This document shows, one piece after another, positions 45,603 to 55,300 of a stretch of DNA of 64,000 bases. A program made the translations under genes and the position numbers. The DNA is taken from assembly GCA_012845835.1 (NCBI GenBank), contig JABAKD010000023.1, forward strand, positions 15,000,702-15,064,701, in the 5' to 3' direction. The notes beneath the pieces are model-generated. The model had not been told where the DNA came from and searched no databases. It saw nothing but the letters and a program-made list of their open reading frames with translations. Numbering within the stretch: the stretch's first letter is position 1; each line of letters begins with the position of its first letter. The stretch is from Undaria pinnatifida (Eukaryota; Sar; Phaeophyceae; Laminariales; Alariaceae).

Positions 45603-46146
45603 TGTTCGTGATAACGGCATGTATGTATCAACTGTACTGCGGTGAAACTCTGATTGGTTGGTTTGAATAGCAGAACTGTTGATTGTATGTTGTTGTACCA
45701 GAATACTCTTGTGGTGCTACGGTACTTCGGTAGATTGTACTGCTGTAGAACAGGACAGAGTGTTATGGAAATGTTAGCACATAGCCAGTGAGAGTCAAAG
45801 TTCAGTAGCACTGCACTTGTACATCGTAGATTATCGTAGATCTGTTATGTGTTGGTTGGCATGTCACGTGCGTATGAACATGCGGAGGAATTACTTCTGT
45901 AGGATTCTCTGTTGCCTTGACGAGTGGGAACATTCCTGTAGTGTTGCTAGAGGTCGGGCCATCGGCTTGTTGTCGATGTTCGGTATGCTGTGTTGTGTTC
46001 CGGTTGAGCATTTTACCGAAGGTGGCGAGGGAGCTGGGAGCCCATGCGCTCGCCCCTCTTGTTCACTCCACTTTCCAGCATGTCTCTCCAGACGGAAGTC
46101 TCAATAATATAATACATTTTCCCCAGAAGCTACCGATTTATCAACA
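45603..46146 (+). repeat. Right LTR of the copia element
   Basis: 544 bp, TG...CA ends, preceded by the polypurine tract and followed by ATTTC, after which the Helitron OTU reading resumes. Confidence 0.9.
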
Positions 46147-46570
46147 ATTTCGTTGCATAGCCCGCAAAGTACATGGGGACCCTGACTCACACTTCATTAC
46201 ACGCCAGCAAATACTACAACATATTCGTGATCACCTGTACGACCCAATCCCCTTATTCGATATGTCATTCAACATCATTTCACGCGGAATCCAAAGCGAA
46301 TCTGTCGCTACCCATGGTCAACCCGACACGCTCTATACCTCAGTCGGTCACTACCTCAACCTCATGTCCAACACATATGCTTACGCCACACATATTGAAA
46401 TCACCGCCGCCTATCATCTATTCAACATCAACATCAATGTCACATTTGCTGGCACAAATTATCCGAGCACACACCCCGAGCCGAACTCGTGCAACGTCCT
46501 GTACGACCCTATCACCCAGCACTACAACTCGCTCCAGTACAACGGTAAAATGCAAACCGCCATTATATAG
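46142..46570 (+). pseudogene. Helitron OTU-like cysteine protease, main part
   Basis: The domain begins left of the copia insertion with EIGDGACLF (40494-40520) and continues here with RCIARKVHGDPDS. Asp and Cys of GDGAC form the OTU active-site start. Near the end, HIEITAAYHLFNINI and then ITQHYNSLQ provide the expected core strand and the catalytic His-Tyr pair. The frame ends at TAG 46568-46570. Apart from the insertion, the domain appears complete and open. OTU domains have been reported in some Helitron proteins; their role there is not settled. Confidence 0.8.
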
Positions 46571-46589
46571 TGTTCGTCAAATGTTCGTT

Positions 46590-47672
46590 GCTTTCCTTTC
46601 GGCGCTTGCGCCACTCCCTCGTCCACATCCCGGAGGGGAACCTTGTATGAAATATGTAAATGATTTGGGTTTATCGGAAATGATGGTAGAGGCGACAGAT
46701 AATTTTTTGAAAACTTTTGCGCGCATAAGCCGTTGCCGCGCGTAAAAAATATTTTGATTAGTTTGTCGTTTGTGATCGAAAGTGTTCGTGAATTTTTGAA
46801 CGGAATCTCTTTGTAACTTCCAGGGCTCCAGCCGGATTCTCCGTTGAAAAAAAGTAAGCTGTATTGAAGTGATTCGTAAGCAGGGCTCCACAGTGGAACA
46901 AACCGAGGGCGGTGGCATAGGCTGTCTGGTCCCGCACGTGGAAAGGTGTAAACAAAACGTTGCGCACGCGTTTCAGGGCCGTCTTTGAAGATGAGCGCTG
47001 CAATTTCTTTGCCTGTTGGACGTGGGGCATCGCCGATAACCAAACCTTGTGTTTGCCTAGTAACTTGTGCAAATTCGATGCCAAAGTTGTCATTGGATTC
47101 GACGCTGCTGTTCAGATCTAGTAAAATGGATTTGTACTGCCTTACCCATGAATTGTGTGTTGCGAGTGCAGCCAACAAAGTTGCGACCGTGGCCATGTTT
47201 AGGCCGTCCATAGATCGAGCTTGCTTCATCATTTCGGCATTGTAGATGTACATGCGGGCCTTGTTTACAACAGGCGTTGGCTCATCGTATTGTCCACGGA
47301 ATGCATCCATTATACGGTGATAAGCTCGGCCATGAAGCTGCAACATACTGTGGTAGCTGGGTTGTGTCCACGTGGGGGTGGGTGCCGCCCCGACCATAGT
47401 TAAACTAAATAACCCGTTGTGTTTACGCTGGTTGTTTAGGAACTGTCTTTCAGTAAACATTAGTGCAGGGGTTAAGTTTTGTAGAGGCTCAGCAACATAC
47501 TCGCCATTAGAGCAACAATCGGTTGTTTCCTCATTCCATTTCCACGCTCCGCAATACAAACAATTCTTGTTCTCGTGAGGCAAAACGGTAGATGAAAAGA
47601 CACGCGTAGATGGTAAAGAAGCCGTGAAATCCCGAACGGAAGCACGCCTAAGCGTTGAGCCCCATTAGCCAT
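46590..47672 (-). mobile_element. Second Helitron fragment, opposite strand (N-terminal Rep half)
   Basis: The minus-strand reading starts at ATG 47672 with ANGAQRLGVLPFG, changes frame once, then has the finger CLYCGAWKWNEE...DCCSNGEYV and TPTWTQPSYHSML, KEIAALIFKDG and PLWSPAYESLQYSLLFFNGESGWSP. All align with the N-terminal Rep region of the Helitron at 36 kb, at clearly lower identity, so it is a different subfamily or an older copy. The fragment stops near 46600, just beyond the OTU stop codon of the plus-strand Helitron, so the two elements face tail to tail. The Rep catalytic motifs are absent. Confidence 0.8.
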
Positions 47673-47789
47673 GGAAGAATATTGTTTTTTTGAGTTAGAA
47701 GAAGGAAGTCAATCGAAATATGAGAGATTTAACTCTCGCGCAAGTCTCTATGACACACGCCAAAGAGTGTACGTTAATCTTTGCACACG

Positions 47790-48080
47790 CAAAGAGTCAA
47801 CTTACGGTGCAGCTAACCGCAAAGCTAGCTAACCGCAAAGCTACCAGCACACGCCGATAACCAAGAAATACGTTGCCGTCCCACGACAACAACCAGAAAG
47901 CAAGTCTCTTAAGGCACAGGCCAAAAAGAGTCAACTTACGGTGCAGCTAACTGCAAAGCTATCAGCACACGCCGAAAACCAAGAAGAAGCTAGCCGACTT
48001 ATCGTGCAGCCAACCGCAAAACTACCAGCACACGCCAAGAAGTAAGAAACTACGTAGCCGTCCCACGCCAACAACCGGAG
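47790..48080 (+). repeat. Tandem repeat of about 125 bp, two and a half units
   Basis: 'gtgcagctaaccgcaaagct', 'accagcacacgccgataaccaagaa' and 'gccgtcccacg(a/c)caacaacc' recur in order near 47808, 47940 and 48012. Confidence 0.65.
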
Positions 48081-48084
48081 ATGA

Positions 48085-48348
48085 TCAGTTGGAGTCAGAG
48101 TCGAACAGAACGCTGAAGTCCACCGGCTTGCGCGTGTTGTTGAGTTTTTCCTGAGCGGTCTTTGCCAGTGCCGAAACCGCCTTAAAGATCCTGCGTTGGT
48201 TTTCGTGCACGATCTCAATGTACTGCTTGTGCCCGTGAACGGTGCACTTGAAGTGGTAGGCGGCGGAGTTGCCGTTGATGATAATGTCGTTTTCAGCGAT
48301 GACGTTGTGGGGTTCTGAGTTGATGCAGTGACAGCACTTTTTGCCGAT
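48085..48348 (-). CDS. Zinc-finger-like last exon (C2HC), host gene candidate
   Basis: On the minus strand an acceptor ACGTGCAG precedes 48348, and the frame enters in phase 0: IGKKCCHCINSEP, then about 20 residues to AAYHFKCTVHG, a C-x2-C...H-x2-C pattern. A charged helical tail (KQYIEIVHENQRRIFKAV) and an acidic end (FDSDSN) follow, with TGA at 48085-48087. Entry phase, motif position and tail type match the last exon of the gene ending at 35816, so they are probably paralogues. I could not find its upstream exons between 48.4 and 52 kb. Confidence 0.6.
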   Translation of the reverse strand: MGKKCCHCINSEPHNVIAENDIIINGNSAAYHFKCTVHGHKQYIEIVHENQRRIFKAVSALAKTAQEKLNNTRKPVDFSVLFDSDSN

Positions 48349-48760
48349 CTGCACGTGTATGGCGGAGAAGGGGTACGGGTTGAGGGCAACATCAGCAAGT
48401 GAAAAGCACGGTATTCGGCGGACGCTGGATTGTAAGGAAGGTGTGCCGCAACCGGGCTTATTCTTGACTTTTGATACGACGTAATACCAGTTTTTTTTTC
48501 GTATGACAGTTATTGAGCGTATACACCTTAGTAGTAGTATACAAGCGGACGGGGCCGCCTCAACGGCGGCCCCGTCATCCAGTAGAGGCGCCCCGGTCTG
48601 AGGGCGAGGATGGGAGATATGTGAAAGTAGAGGTGGTTGTTGTTACATATTTAGCTGTATCGGGGGATACCAAGAGGGTGAGGCTGTGGTGGTTTGTGGT
48701 CACGTACAGGGGACTGTGAGATGCCACCTTGCGATGCGACGTCCGATCGAATCTAGCGTT

Positions 48761-48890
48761 GGCGGAGATTCACCTATGTTTCTCCGCCTCAGAGGATCTG
48801 TCAGGGACTGTGAGGTGCTACCTTTTGGCGGAGATTCACCTATGTTTCTCCGCCTCAGAGGATCTGTCAGGGACTGTGAGGTGCTACCTT
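48761..48890 (+). repeat. Two tandem copies of a 63-bp unit
   Basis: The unit 'ggcggagattcacctatgtttctccgcctcagaggatctgtcagggactgtgaggtgctacctt' occurs twice without visible difference. Each contains a short inverted repeat (GGCGGAGA / TCTCCGCC) that could form a hairpin. Confidence 0.85.
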
Positions 48891-49189
48891 GCGATGGTGA
48901 AAACGAACACTACTTGAGGCAGATGTAACTTGCTTGTAGACCGACTTTTCGCGGGTCTGAACACCGTGCAGCAGTACATAGCCTTATTCAATAGAAGAAG
49001 CTGGAGCTATAGGCAACTCTTGTCGGCTGCGAAATTGAAGAACCGCCCAACACTCTGGAGAAGAAGCTGCCGCTAGTCGACGGGTATACCGCAAAACTGC
49101 CAAATTAGAAAAGCACACTATAGTCGAAAGGAGAAGCTGCCGCGAGTCGATGGGTTATTATACCGCACGCAACTGAGACTCATACGGTA

Positions 49190-49860
49190 ATAGGAGTACG
49201 GTGGAGAAAACTTTTGCTGCAAACTGCAGTGCCCGTAAGAAGGAGGTGTCGCTAGGCAACTCCTGTTGACTGGAAAAAAAGAAGGTGTCGCTAGGCGAGG
49301 GGTTGGACTTGGACCCGACCTCGGTAAGACAAAGAGTACGACACGAACTCGGTAGGACAAAAATGAAGGCACATGTCTACGGGCAAAAAGACAGTACGGA
49401 GCCACTTGGACGGTCGCACCCCACCATCACAGCAGTAGTACAACAGCAGTACAACAGCAGTGGAGCAGCACGTACCGACCAATCCATAGCGGCCGCGAGT
49501 CGACGGGTACTTATACCGTAACTGAGACTCATACGGTACAGGAGTACGATGAAGAAAACTTTTGCTGCAAGCTGCAGTGCCCGTAAGAAGGAGGTGTCGC
49601 TAGGCAACTCCTGTTGACTGAAAAAGAAGAAGGTGTCGCTAGGCGACGGGTTGGACTCGGACCCGAACTCGGTAAGACAAAGAGTACGATTACACAAACT
49701 CGGTGAGATAAAAATGCAGGCACATGTCTATCGGAAAGAGACGGTACGGAGCGAATTGGACGGTCGCACCCCATCATCACAGCAGTACAACAGCAGTACA
49801 ACAGCAGTGGAGCAGCACGTACAGACCAATCTATAACGGCAGCATACAGAGTATCAATAC
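49190..49860 (+). repeat. Two tandem copies of a 348-bp unit
   Basis: Anchors such as 'cttttgctgcaa' at 49211 and 49559 give the period. Each unit contains 'ggaggtgtcgctaggcaactcctgttgact' and ends in 'acagcagtacaacagcagtggagcagcacgta'. Confidence 0.85.
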
Positions 49861-50269
49861 GGCAGTGCAGCGGTACACCTGTGGTCCTGTGGTACGCCAG
49901 GAGCTGGGTGGGATTTGCACTTTTTTTACGATTCTCTACCTTTCGGGGAAGATCGCTAGCCGTCCCCGGGAGAGACTTCTCATGCCCCGCGCTCGCGGAG
50001 TTGGGACTCGTCGGCGTGCCTGAACACCGTGCCGTGATGGAAAAACTTTGTAAAGCACGCCCAGCCCTTTCAAGTTCTTTCAACTTGTAAGGGCGCGTAG
50101 AGGTGAAGGGTTCCTTTACTATACTATTTTCAGAGTAGGCTAAGTTTCGCCGCTTCGCTCTGGTCAGCCGCGTTCTGCTCTCTCGTTAGCCCTCAGCCTA
50201 AAACGTCATCCTAGGTACCCATAAGGAATACTGCACACTTCGTTCTTGACGACATTTGTCAAATTTGCC

Positions 50270-50610
50270 AAAGTTCATTCCGACGTGATGGTACGCGTGC
50301 AAAGATACACTCAGCAACAAAAACAAACAGCAATCAGCAGTGATAGTAACAGCAACAACAGCAGCAGCAGAGCATGATAAATGAGCCTGGTTTACGTTTT
50401 TGAAGTAAAAAAATGACCTAAAAAAAATGTAGAACTGCTTCTTCGTGCTGGTACGCTCCTCCGCTATACACTCCCAACCTGATGGTACGCGTGCAAACAT
50501 TCATTCCAGTACCGATCAAAAACAGCAAGCAGCGCTGATAATAACAGCAACAGCAGCAGCAGAGTAGTGTATTTGCCCAACATGAAAAATGAGCCTGGTT
50601 TGTATTTTTC
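50270..50610 (+). repeat. Diverged duplication of about 150 bp with CAG tract
   Basis: 'gatggtacgcgtgcaaa', 'aacagcaacarcagcagcagcagag' and 'aaaatgagcctggtttrya' recur in the same order near 50287 and 50480. Confidence 0.65.
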
Positions 50611-50649
50611 GCGGTGGTGTTCGGTAACGATATTTTTGGCGGTCTCAGA

Positions 50650-51710
50650 CGGGGCGGTACTGCCACTTGCCGGTAGTTTTGCTGACGGTAGTCGATATTT
50701 CGTTATTTGACGGTAACTACCTTGACGGAAACGGTAAAACCAAAATGTGCCGGTAATTATGTCGGTGGTAATAGGACACGACGGTAATTTTTCGACGGTA
50801 GACGGTAGTTCGTTTTTCGGCGGTAACGCCCTTGTTGGTAAACAGTAACACGAGAAATGCCGGTATTTGGCAATCGTTGTTGGATATGTGCGTGCCTCAC
50901 AGGCGGGTAAGCTACTTCTCTTTTTATCATGTGGAGATTGAGCAGTCTCATGCAAACGACAACCACCGGAAAAAAAAAAAATTCCCTACACAACCGGGCA
51001 ATAAGCTACTTCTCTTTTCATCACATCGGGATTGAGCAGTCTCATGCAAACAACAACCACCGGAAAAACAAAAAAAAAGGCGGCTACACAACAAGCGGGC
51101 AAGCTACTTATCTTTTCTTAGGGTCTGACGAAGCAGCAGACGGGACTGACGAAGCAGCAGGCCCAGCCTCTTCACTTGTTGTGGCAGCAGACCCACCCCC
51201 AACACTACTGTCCGCACCGCTCATACTTCTGCTGACCACGCTGGGCGTGACGTGGTGTGCGTGTGGTGGCAGGTGCGCGACGCTCCCTGTCCACACTTCC
51301 ACACACGCAAACAAGGTTCTCCCAAAGGGAACCAATGGAACCTTCTGACCAGAAAATATAAAATATAAGAGAACATCCGTCACATGTCGCGCGGCATCCA
51401 GTACAACAAACTGCTGACGGTGCGTATTGGGCGGTATCCAGTGTTGGCGTTACTCTTCTGGCGGTATCCAGTGTTGGTGGTACTGTTCTGGCGGTATCCA
51501 GTGTTGGCGGTGCTCTCTTGGCGGTATCTACAGTGGCCGGTATTCATTTGCCGGTAAACGGTTAAACGTAAATCTGACGGTAAATCCGTCTGACGGTAGT
51601 TTCTTGACGGTAGACGTTATTTCATTTGTCGGCGGTAACGCCCTTGGCGGTAGACGGTAACACGAGAATATGCCGGTAAACGGCGGAATACCGGGACTGT
51701 CAGACGGGGC
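50650..51710 (+). repeat. CGGTA-word-rich region
   Basis: The pentamer CGGTA occurs far more often than expected, mainly at 50660-50860 and 51425-51700. A longer block, 'ggcggtaacgcccttg...ggtaaacggtaacacgag', is present near 50819 and 51630. At 51430-51520 a ~30-bp unit 'ggcggtatccagtgttggcggt' is repeated three to four times. The two CGGTA clusters flank a GC-rich stretch (51120-51340) with no recognisable gene. Confidence 0.6.
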
Positions 51711-51799
51711 GGTAAAAACAACGACGGGTAGATTCCCGAACACCACCCTGATATTTTTCAAGTAAAAAAAAACTGAAAAAACCGACTATAAAACAAAAT

Positions 51800-51830
51800 G
51801 GTCACGGCGAGGATCGAACCAAGGACCTGC
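51800..51830 (-). other. tRNA-like B-box word
   Basis: The minus strand reads CTTGGTTCGATCCTCGCC, which contains GGTTCGATCC, close to the Pol III B box. No A box or cloverleaf was found upstream on that strand. Confidence 0.3.
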
Positions 51831-52063
51831 GAATTCGGTTGCCAACTTTGGACTTTTGAATGACAACTACGGTTGCTTGACTTAGGGTGCGCAGTCGAGG
51901 CGCCCCACACGGAAATCGCAAAAAAAATACGTTGAACAACAGCCGAGGAAAGCATTTTACGCTTTGAAAAAAATACACCAGAGGCAGCCCAGGACGAGAT
52001 AGGAAGGGGTTATTTGTTCGACATTGCACTTGACCCATTTCCAACCCTATTTTTTTTCCTACT

Positions 52064-52293
52064 TTAACTCCAAGTGTTTTGTCCCCATGTCGGGAGTGCG
52101 GTGCTAAAAGGGTCAACGGGACGCAAAAATGATACACGACGGGATTGCGTACGCGAAAACCATGGTGCTTCGCGGGACGAGATTGCAACAGCACTCACGT
52201 CCGATTTCGAGGCCACGACCGCCACCGCAGACTCGGTGCTGTTGTCTTTGCAGTCGTTCAAGCAGTTCGAGGTAGATGTAACGCTGGCCCAAT
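52064..52293 (-). CDS. Possible terminal exon left of the satellite
   Basis: On the minus strand an acceptor CTTGTTGTGCAG precedes 52293. A frame entering with two bases (phase 1) is open for 75 codons to a TAA at 52064. That phase fits the donor of the exon at 62457, which would place the whole satellite in one intron. The product is Ser/Thr-rich with no known motif, so the pairing is speculative. Another frame (RYIYLELLERLQRQQ) is also open here. Confidence 0.2.
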
Positions 52294-52369
52294 CTGCACA
52301 ACAAGAACAAGTTGAGAAGCACACAAAGGAGACATAAAGCATTCGATTAGTGTTACGTTCGCAGCATTT

Positions 52370-55300
52370 GTTGTAGTAAAGCAGGAGCATGAAGCAGTCA
52401 GCACAGCACACACAGTAGACCAGCAGAAGCATCCAGCCCAGCAGCCAGTGATACAGTGTAGTTATGTTTGGTTAGCTACGAATGTTTTTCATACACTGTA
52501 TCATAGACATCTGTCACAAGAAAAAAAACACAGCTACGTTGCGGCACAGAAGCACAAAACATGCGCAAGCCCATATGTTGAGTAACATCAGAGGCATAAC
52601 GACAAACAGCACGGCACACACAGCCACAAAAAAAAAGCACACAGCAGCAGTTTGCAGCACAGAGGCACAACACATGCGTAAACCCATATGTTGCGTACCA
52701 TCAGAGGCATAACGACACGCGCAGCAGACCAGCAGGAGCATGCAGCCGTCAGCACAGCACACACAGCCAGCGAAACGGTGTAGTCATGCTTCGTTAGCTA
52801 CGATTGATTTTCGTACACTGTATCCTAGATATCTGCAACAAAAAAGGAGCACACAGAAGCATTTTGCACCACAGAGGCACAACACATGCTGCTGTGTATC
52901 ACCCGCAAACGAATATGATGAGTAGCATAAGAGGCATATCGACACGCGCAGCAGACCTGCAGGAGCGTGCAGCAATCAGCACAGCACACACAGCAGACCA
53001 GCAGAAGCATGCAGCATAGCAGCCAGTGATGCGGTGTGTAGCTACGATTGATTTTCATACACTGTATCCTAGACAGCTGTCGCGAACAAAGAAGCACACA
53101 GCAGCATTTTGCACCACAGAGGCACAACACATACTGCTGTGTACCACACGCAAGCCCATATGTTGAGTAACATCAGAGGCATCACGGCACGCGCAGCAGA
53201 CCAGCAGGAGCATGCAGCAATCAGCACAGCAGACCAGCAGAGACATGCAGCCCAGCAGCCAGTGATGCGGTGTAGTCATGTTTTGTTAGCCACGATTGAT
53301 ATTTATCCACTGTATCCTAGACAGCTGTCACAAGAAAAGAGGCACACAGCAGCATTTTGCACCACAGAGGCACAACACATGCGTAAGTCCATATAAAAAG
53401 AAGCACACAGCTGCATTTTGCACCACAGAGGCACAACACATGCGTAAACCCATATGTTGCGTACCATCAGAGGCGTCACGACACGCGCAGCAGATCAGCA
53501 GGAGCATGCAGCCGTCAGCACAGCACACACAGCCAGTGAAACGGTGTAGTCATGCATCGTTAGCTACAATTGATTTTCTACACTGTATCCTAGATATCTG
53601 CAACAAAATAGGAGCACACAGCAGCATTTTGCACCACAGACGCACAACACATGCTGCTGTGTACCACACGCAAACGCATATGTTGAGTAACATGAGAGGC
53701 ATATCGACACGCGCAGCAGACCAGCAGGAGCATGCAGCCGTCGGCACAGCACACACAGCAGACCAGCAGAAGCATGCAGCCCAGCAGCCAGTGATGCGGT
53801 GTGTAGCTACGATTGATTTTCATACACTGTATCCTAGACAGCTGTCACAAACAAAGAAGCACACAGCAGAATTTTGCACCACAGAGGCACAACACACACT
53901 GCTGTGTACCACACGCAAGCCCATACCTGGTTTGTTGGGTAACATCAGAGCCACAGAGGCACAATACTGCTGTGTACCACACGCAAACCCATATGTTGAG
54001 TAACATCAGAGGCATGAGGACACGCGCAGCAGACCAGCAGGAGCATGCAGGACACAGCACAGCACGCACAGCAGACCAGCAGAAGCATGCAGCACAGCAG
54101 CCAGTGATGCGGTGTAGTCATGTTTCGTTAGCTACGATCGATTTTCATACACTGTATCCTAGACATCTGCCACCATAAAAGAAGCACACAGCAGCATTTT
54201 GCACCACAGAGGCACAGCACATGCGTAAACCCAAATGTTGCGTACCATCAGAGGCGTAACGACACGCGCAGCAGACCAGCAGGAGCATGCAGCCGTCAGC
54301 ACAGCACACACAGCCAGTGAAACGGTGTAGTCATGCTTTTCGCTACAATTGATTTTTATACACTGTATCCTAGATATCTGCAACAAGAAAGGAGCACACA
54401 GAAGCATTTTGCACCACAGAGGCACAACACATGCTGCTGTGTACCACACGCAAACGCATATGTTGAGTAACATGAGAGGCATATCGACACGCGCAGCAGA
54501 CCAGCAGGAGCATGCAGCAATATACACAGAACACACAGGAGACCAGCAGAAGCATGCAGCATAGCAGCCAGTGATGCGGTGTGTAGCTACGATTGATTTT
54601 CATACACTGTATCCTAGACAGCTGTCACAAACAAAGGAGCACACAGCAGCATTTTGCACCACAGAGGCACAACACATACTGCTGTGTACCACACGAAAGC
54701 CCATACCTGGTTTGTTGGGTAACATCAGAGCCACAGAGGCACAATACTGCTGTGTACCACGCGCAAACGCATATGTTGAGTAACATCAGAGGCATGGGGA
54801 CACGCGCAGCAGACCAGCAGGAGCATGCAGGACACAGCACAGCACGCACAGCAGGCCAGCAGAAGCATGCATCACAGCAGCCAGTGATGCGGTGTAGTCA
54901 TACTTCGTTAGCTACGATCGATTTTCATACACTGTATACTAGACATCTGCCACCAAAAAGAATCACACAGCAGCATTTTGCACCACAGAGGCACAACACA
55001 TGCGTAAACCCAAATGTTGCGTACCATCAGAGGCATAACGACACGCGCAGCAGACCAGCAGGAGCATGCAGCCGTCAGAACAGCACACGCAGCCAGCGAA
55101 ACGATGTAGTCATGCTTCGTTAGCTACGATTGATTTTCGTACACTGTATGCCAGATATCTGCCACAAAAGGGAGCACACAGCAGCATTTTGCACCACTGA
55201 GGCACAACACATGCTGCTGTGTACCACACTCAAACACATACGTTGAGTAACATGAGAGGCATATCGACACGCGCAGCAGAGCAGCAGGAGCATGCAGCAA

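Larger units (their letters stand above)
40521..46146 (+). mobile_element. Ty1/copia LTR retrotransposon, fossil copy inserted in the Helitron
   Basis: The copy is bounded by two 544-bp LTRs starting TGTTCGTGAT and ending TATCAACA. The 5-bp sequence ATTTC flanks it on both sides as a target duplication. A polypurine tract (AGGGAGGG) precedes the right LTR. Integrase-, RT- and RNase H-like parts follow in copia order. The LTRs differ at about 7 of 544 positions, so the insertion is fairly young. The interior is broken in many places and the copy does not look able to act alone. Confidence 0.9.
36068..46570 (+). mobile_element. Helitron with Rep, PIF1-type helicase and C-terminal OTU protease; split by a copia element
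   Basis: In order on the plus strand: N-terminal Cys finger (around 36190), Rep nuclease (36.36-37.95 kb), central region (to 38.4 kb), helicase (38.4-40.3 kb), Thr-rich linker and OTU-like cysteine protease (40.49-40.52 and 46.14-46.57 kb). Several stops and frame changes break the reading, so this copy is dead. The copia insertion accounts for 5.6 kb of its length. Terminal TC and the 3' CTRR with hairpin were not located. Confidence 0.85.
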
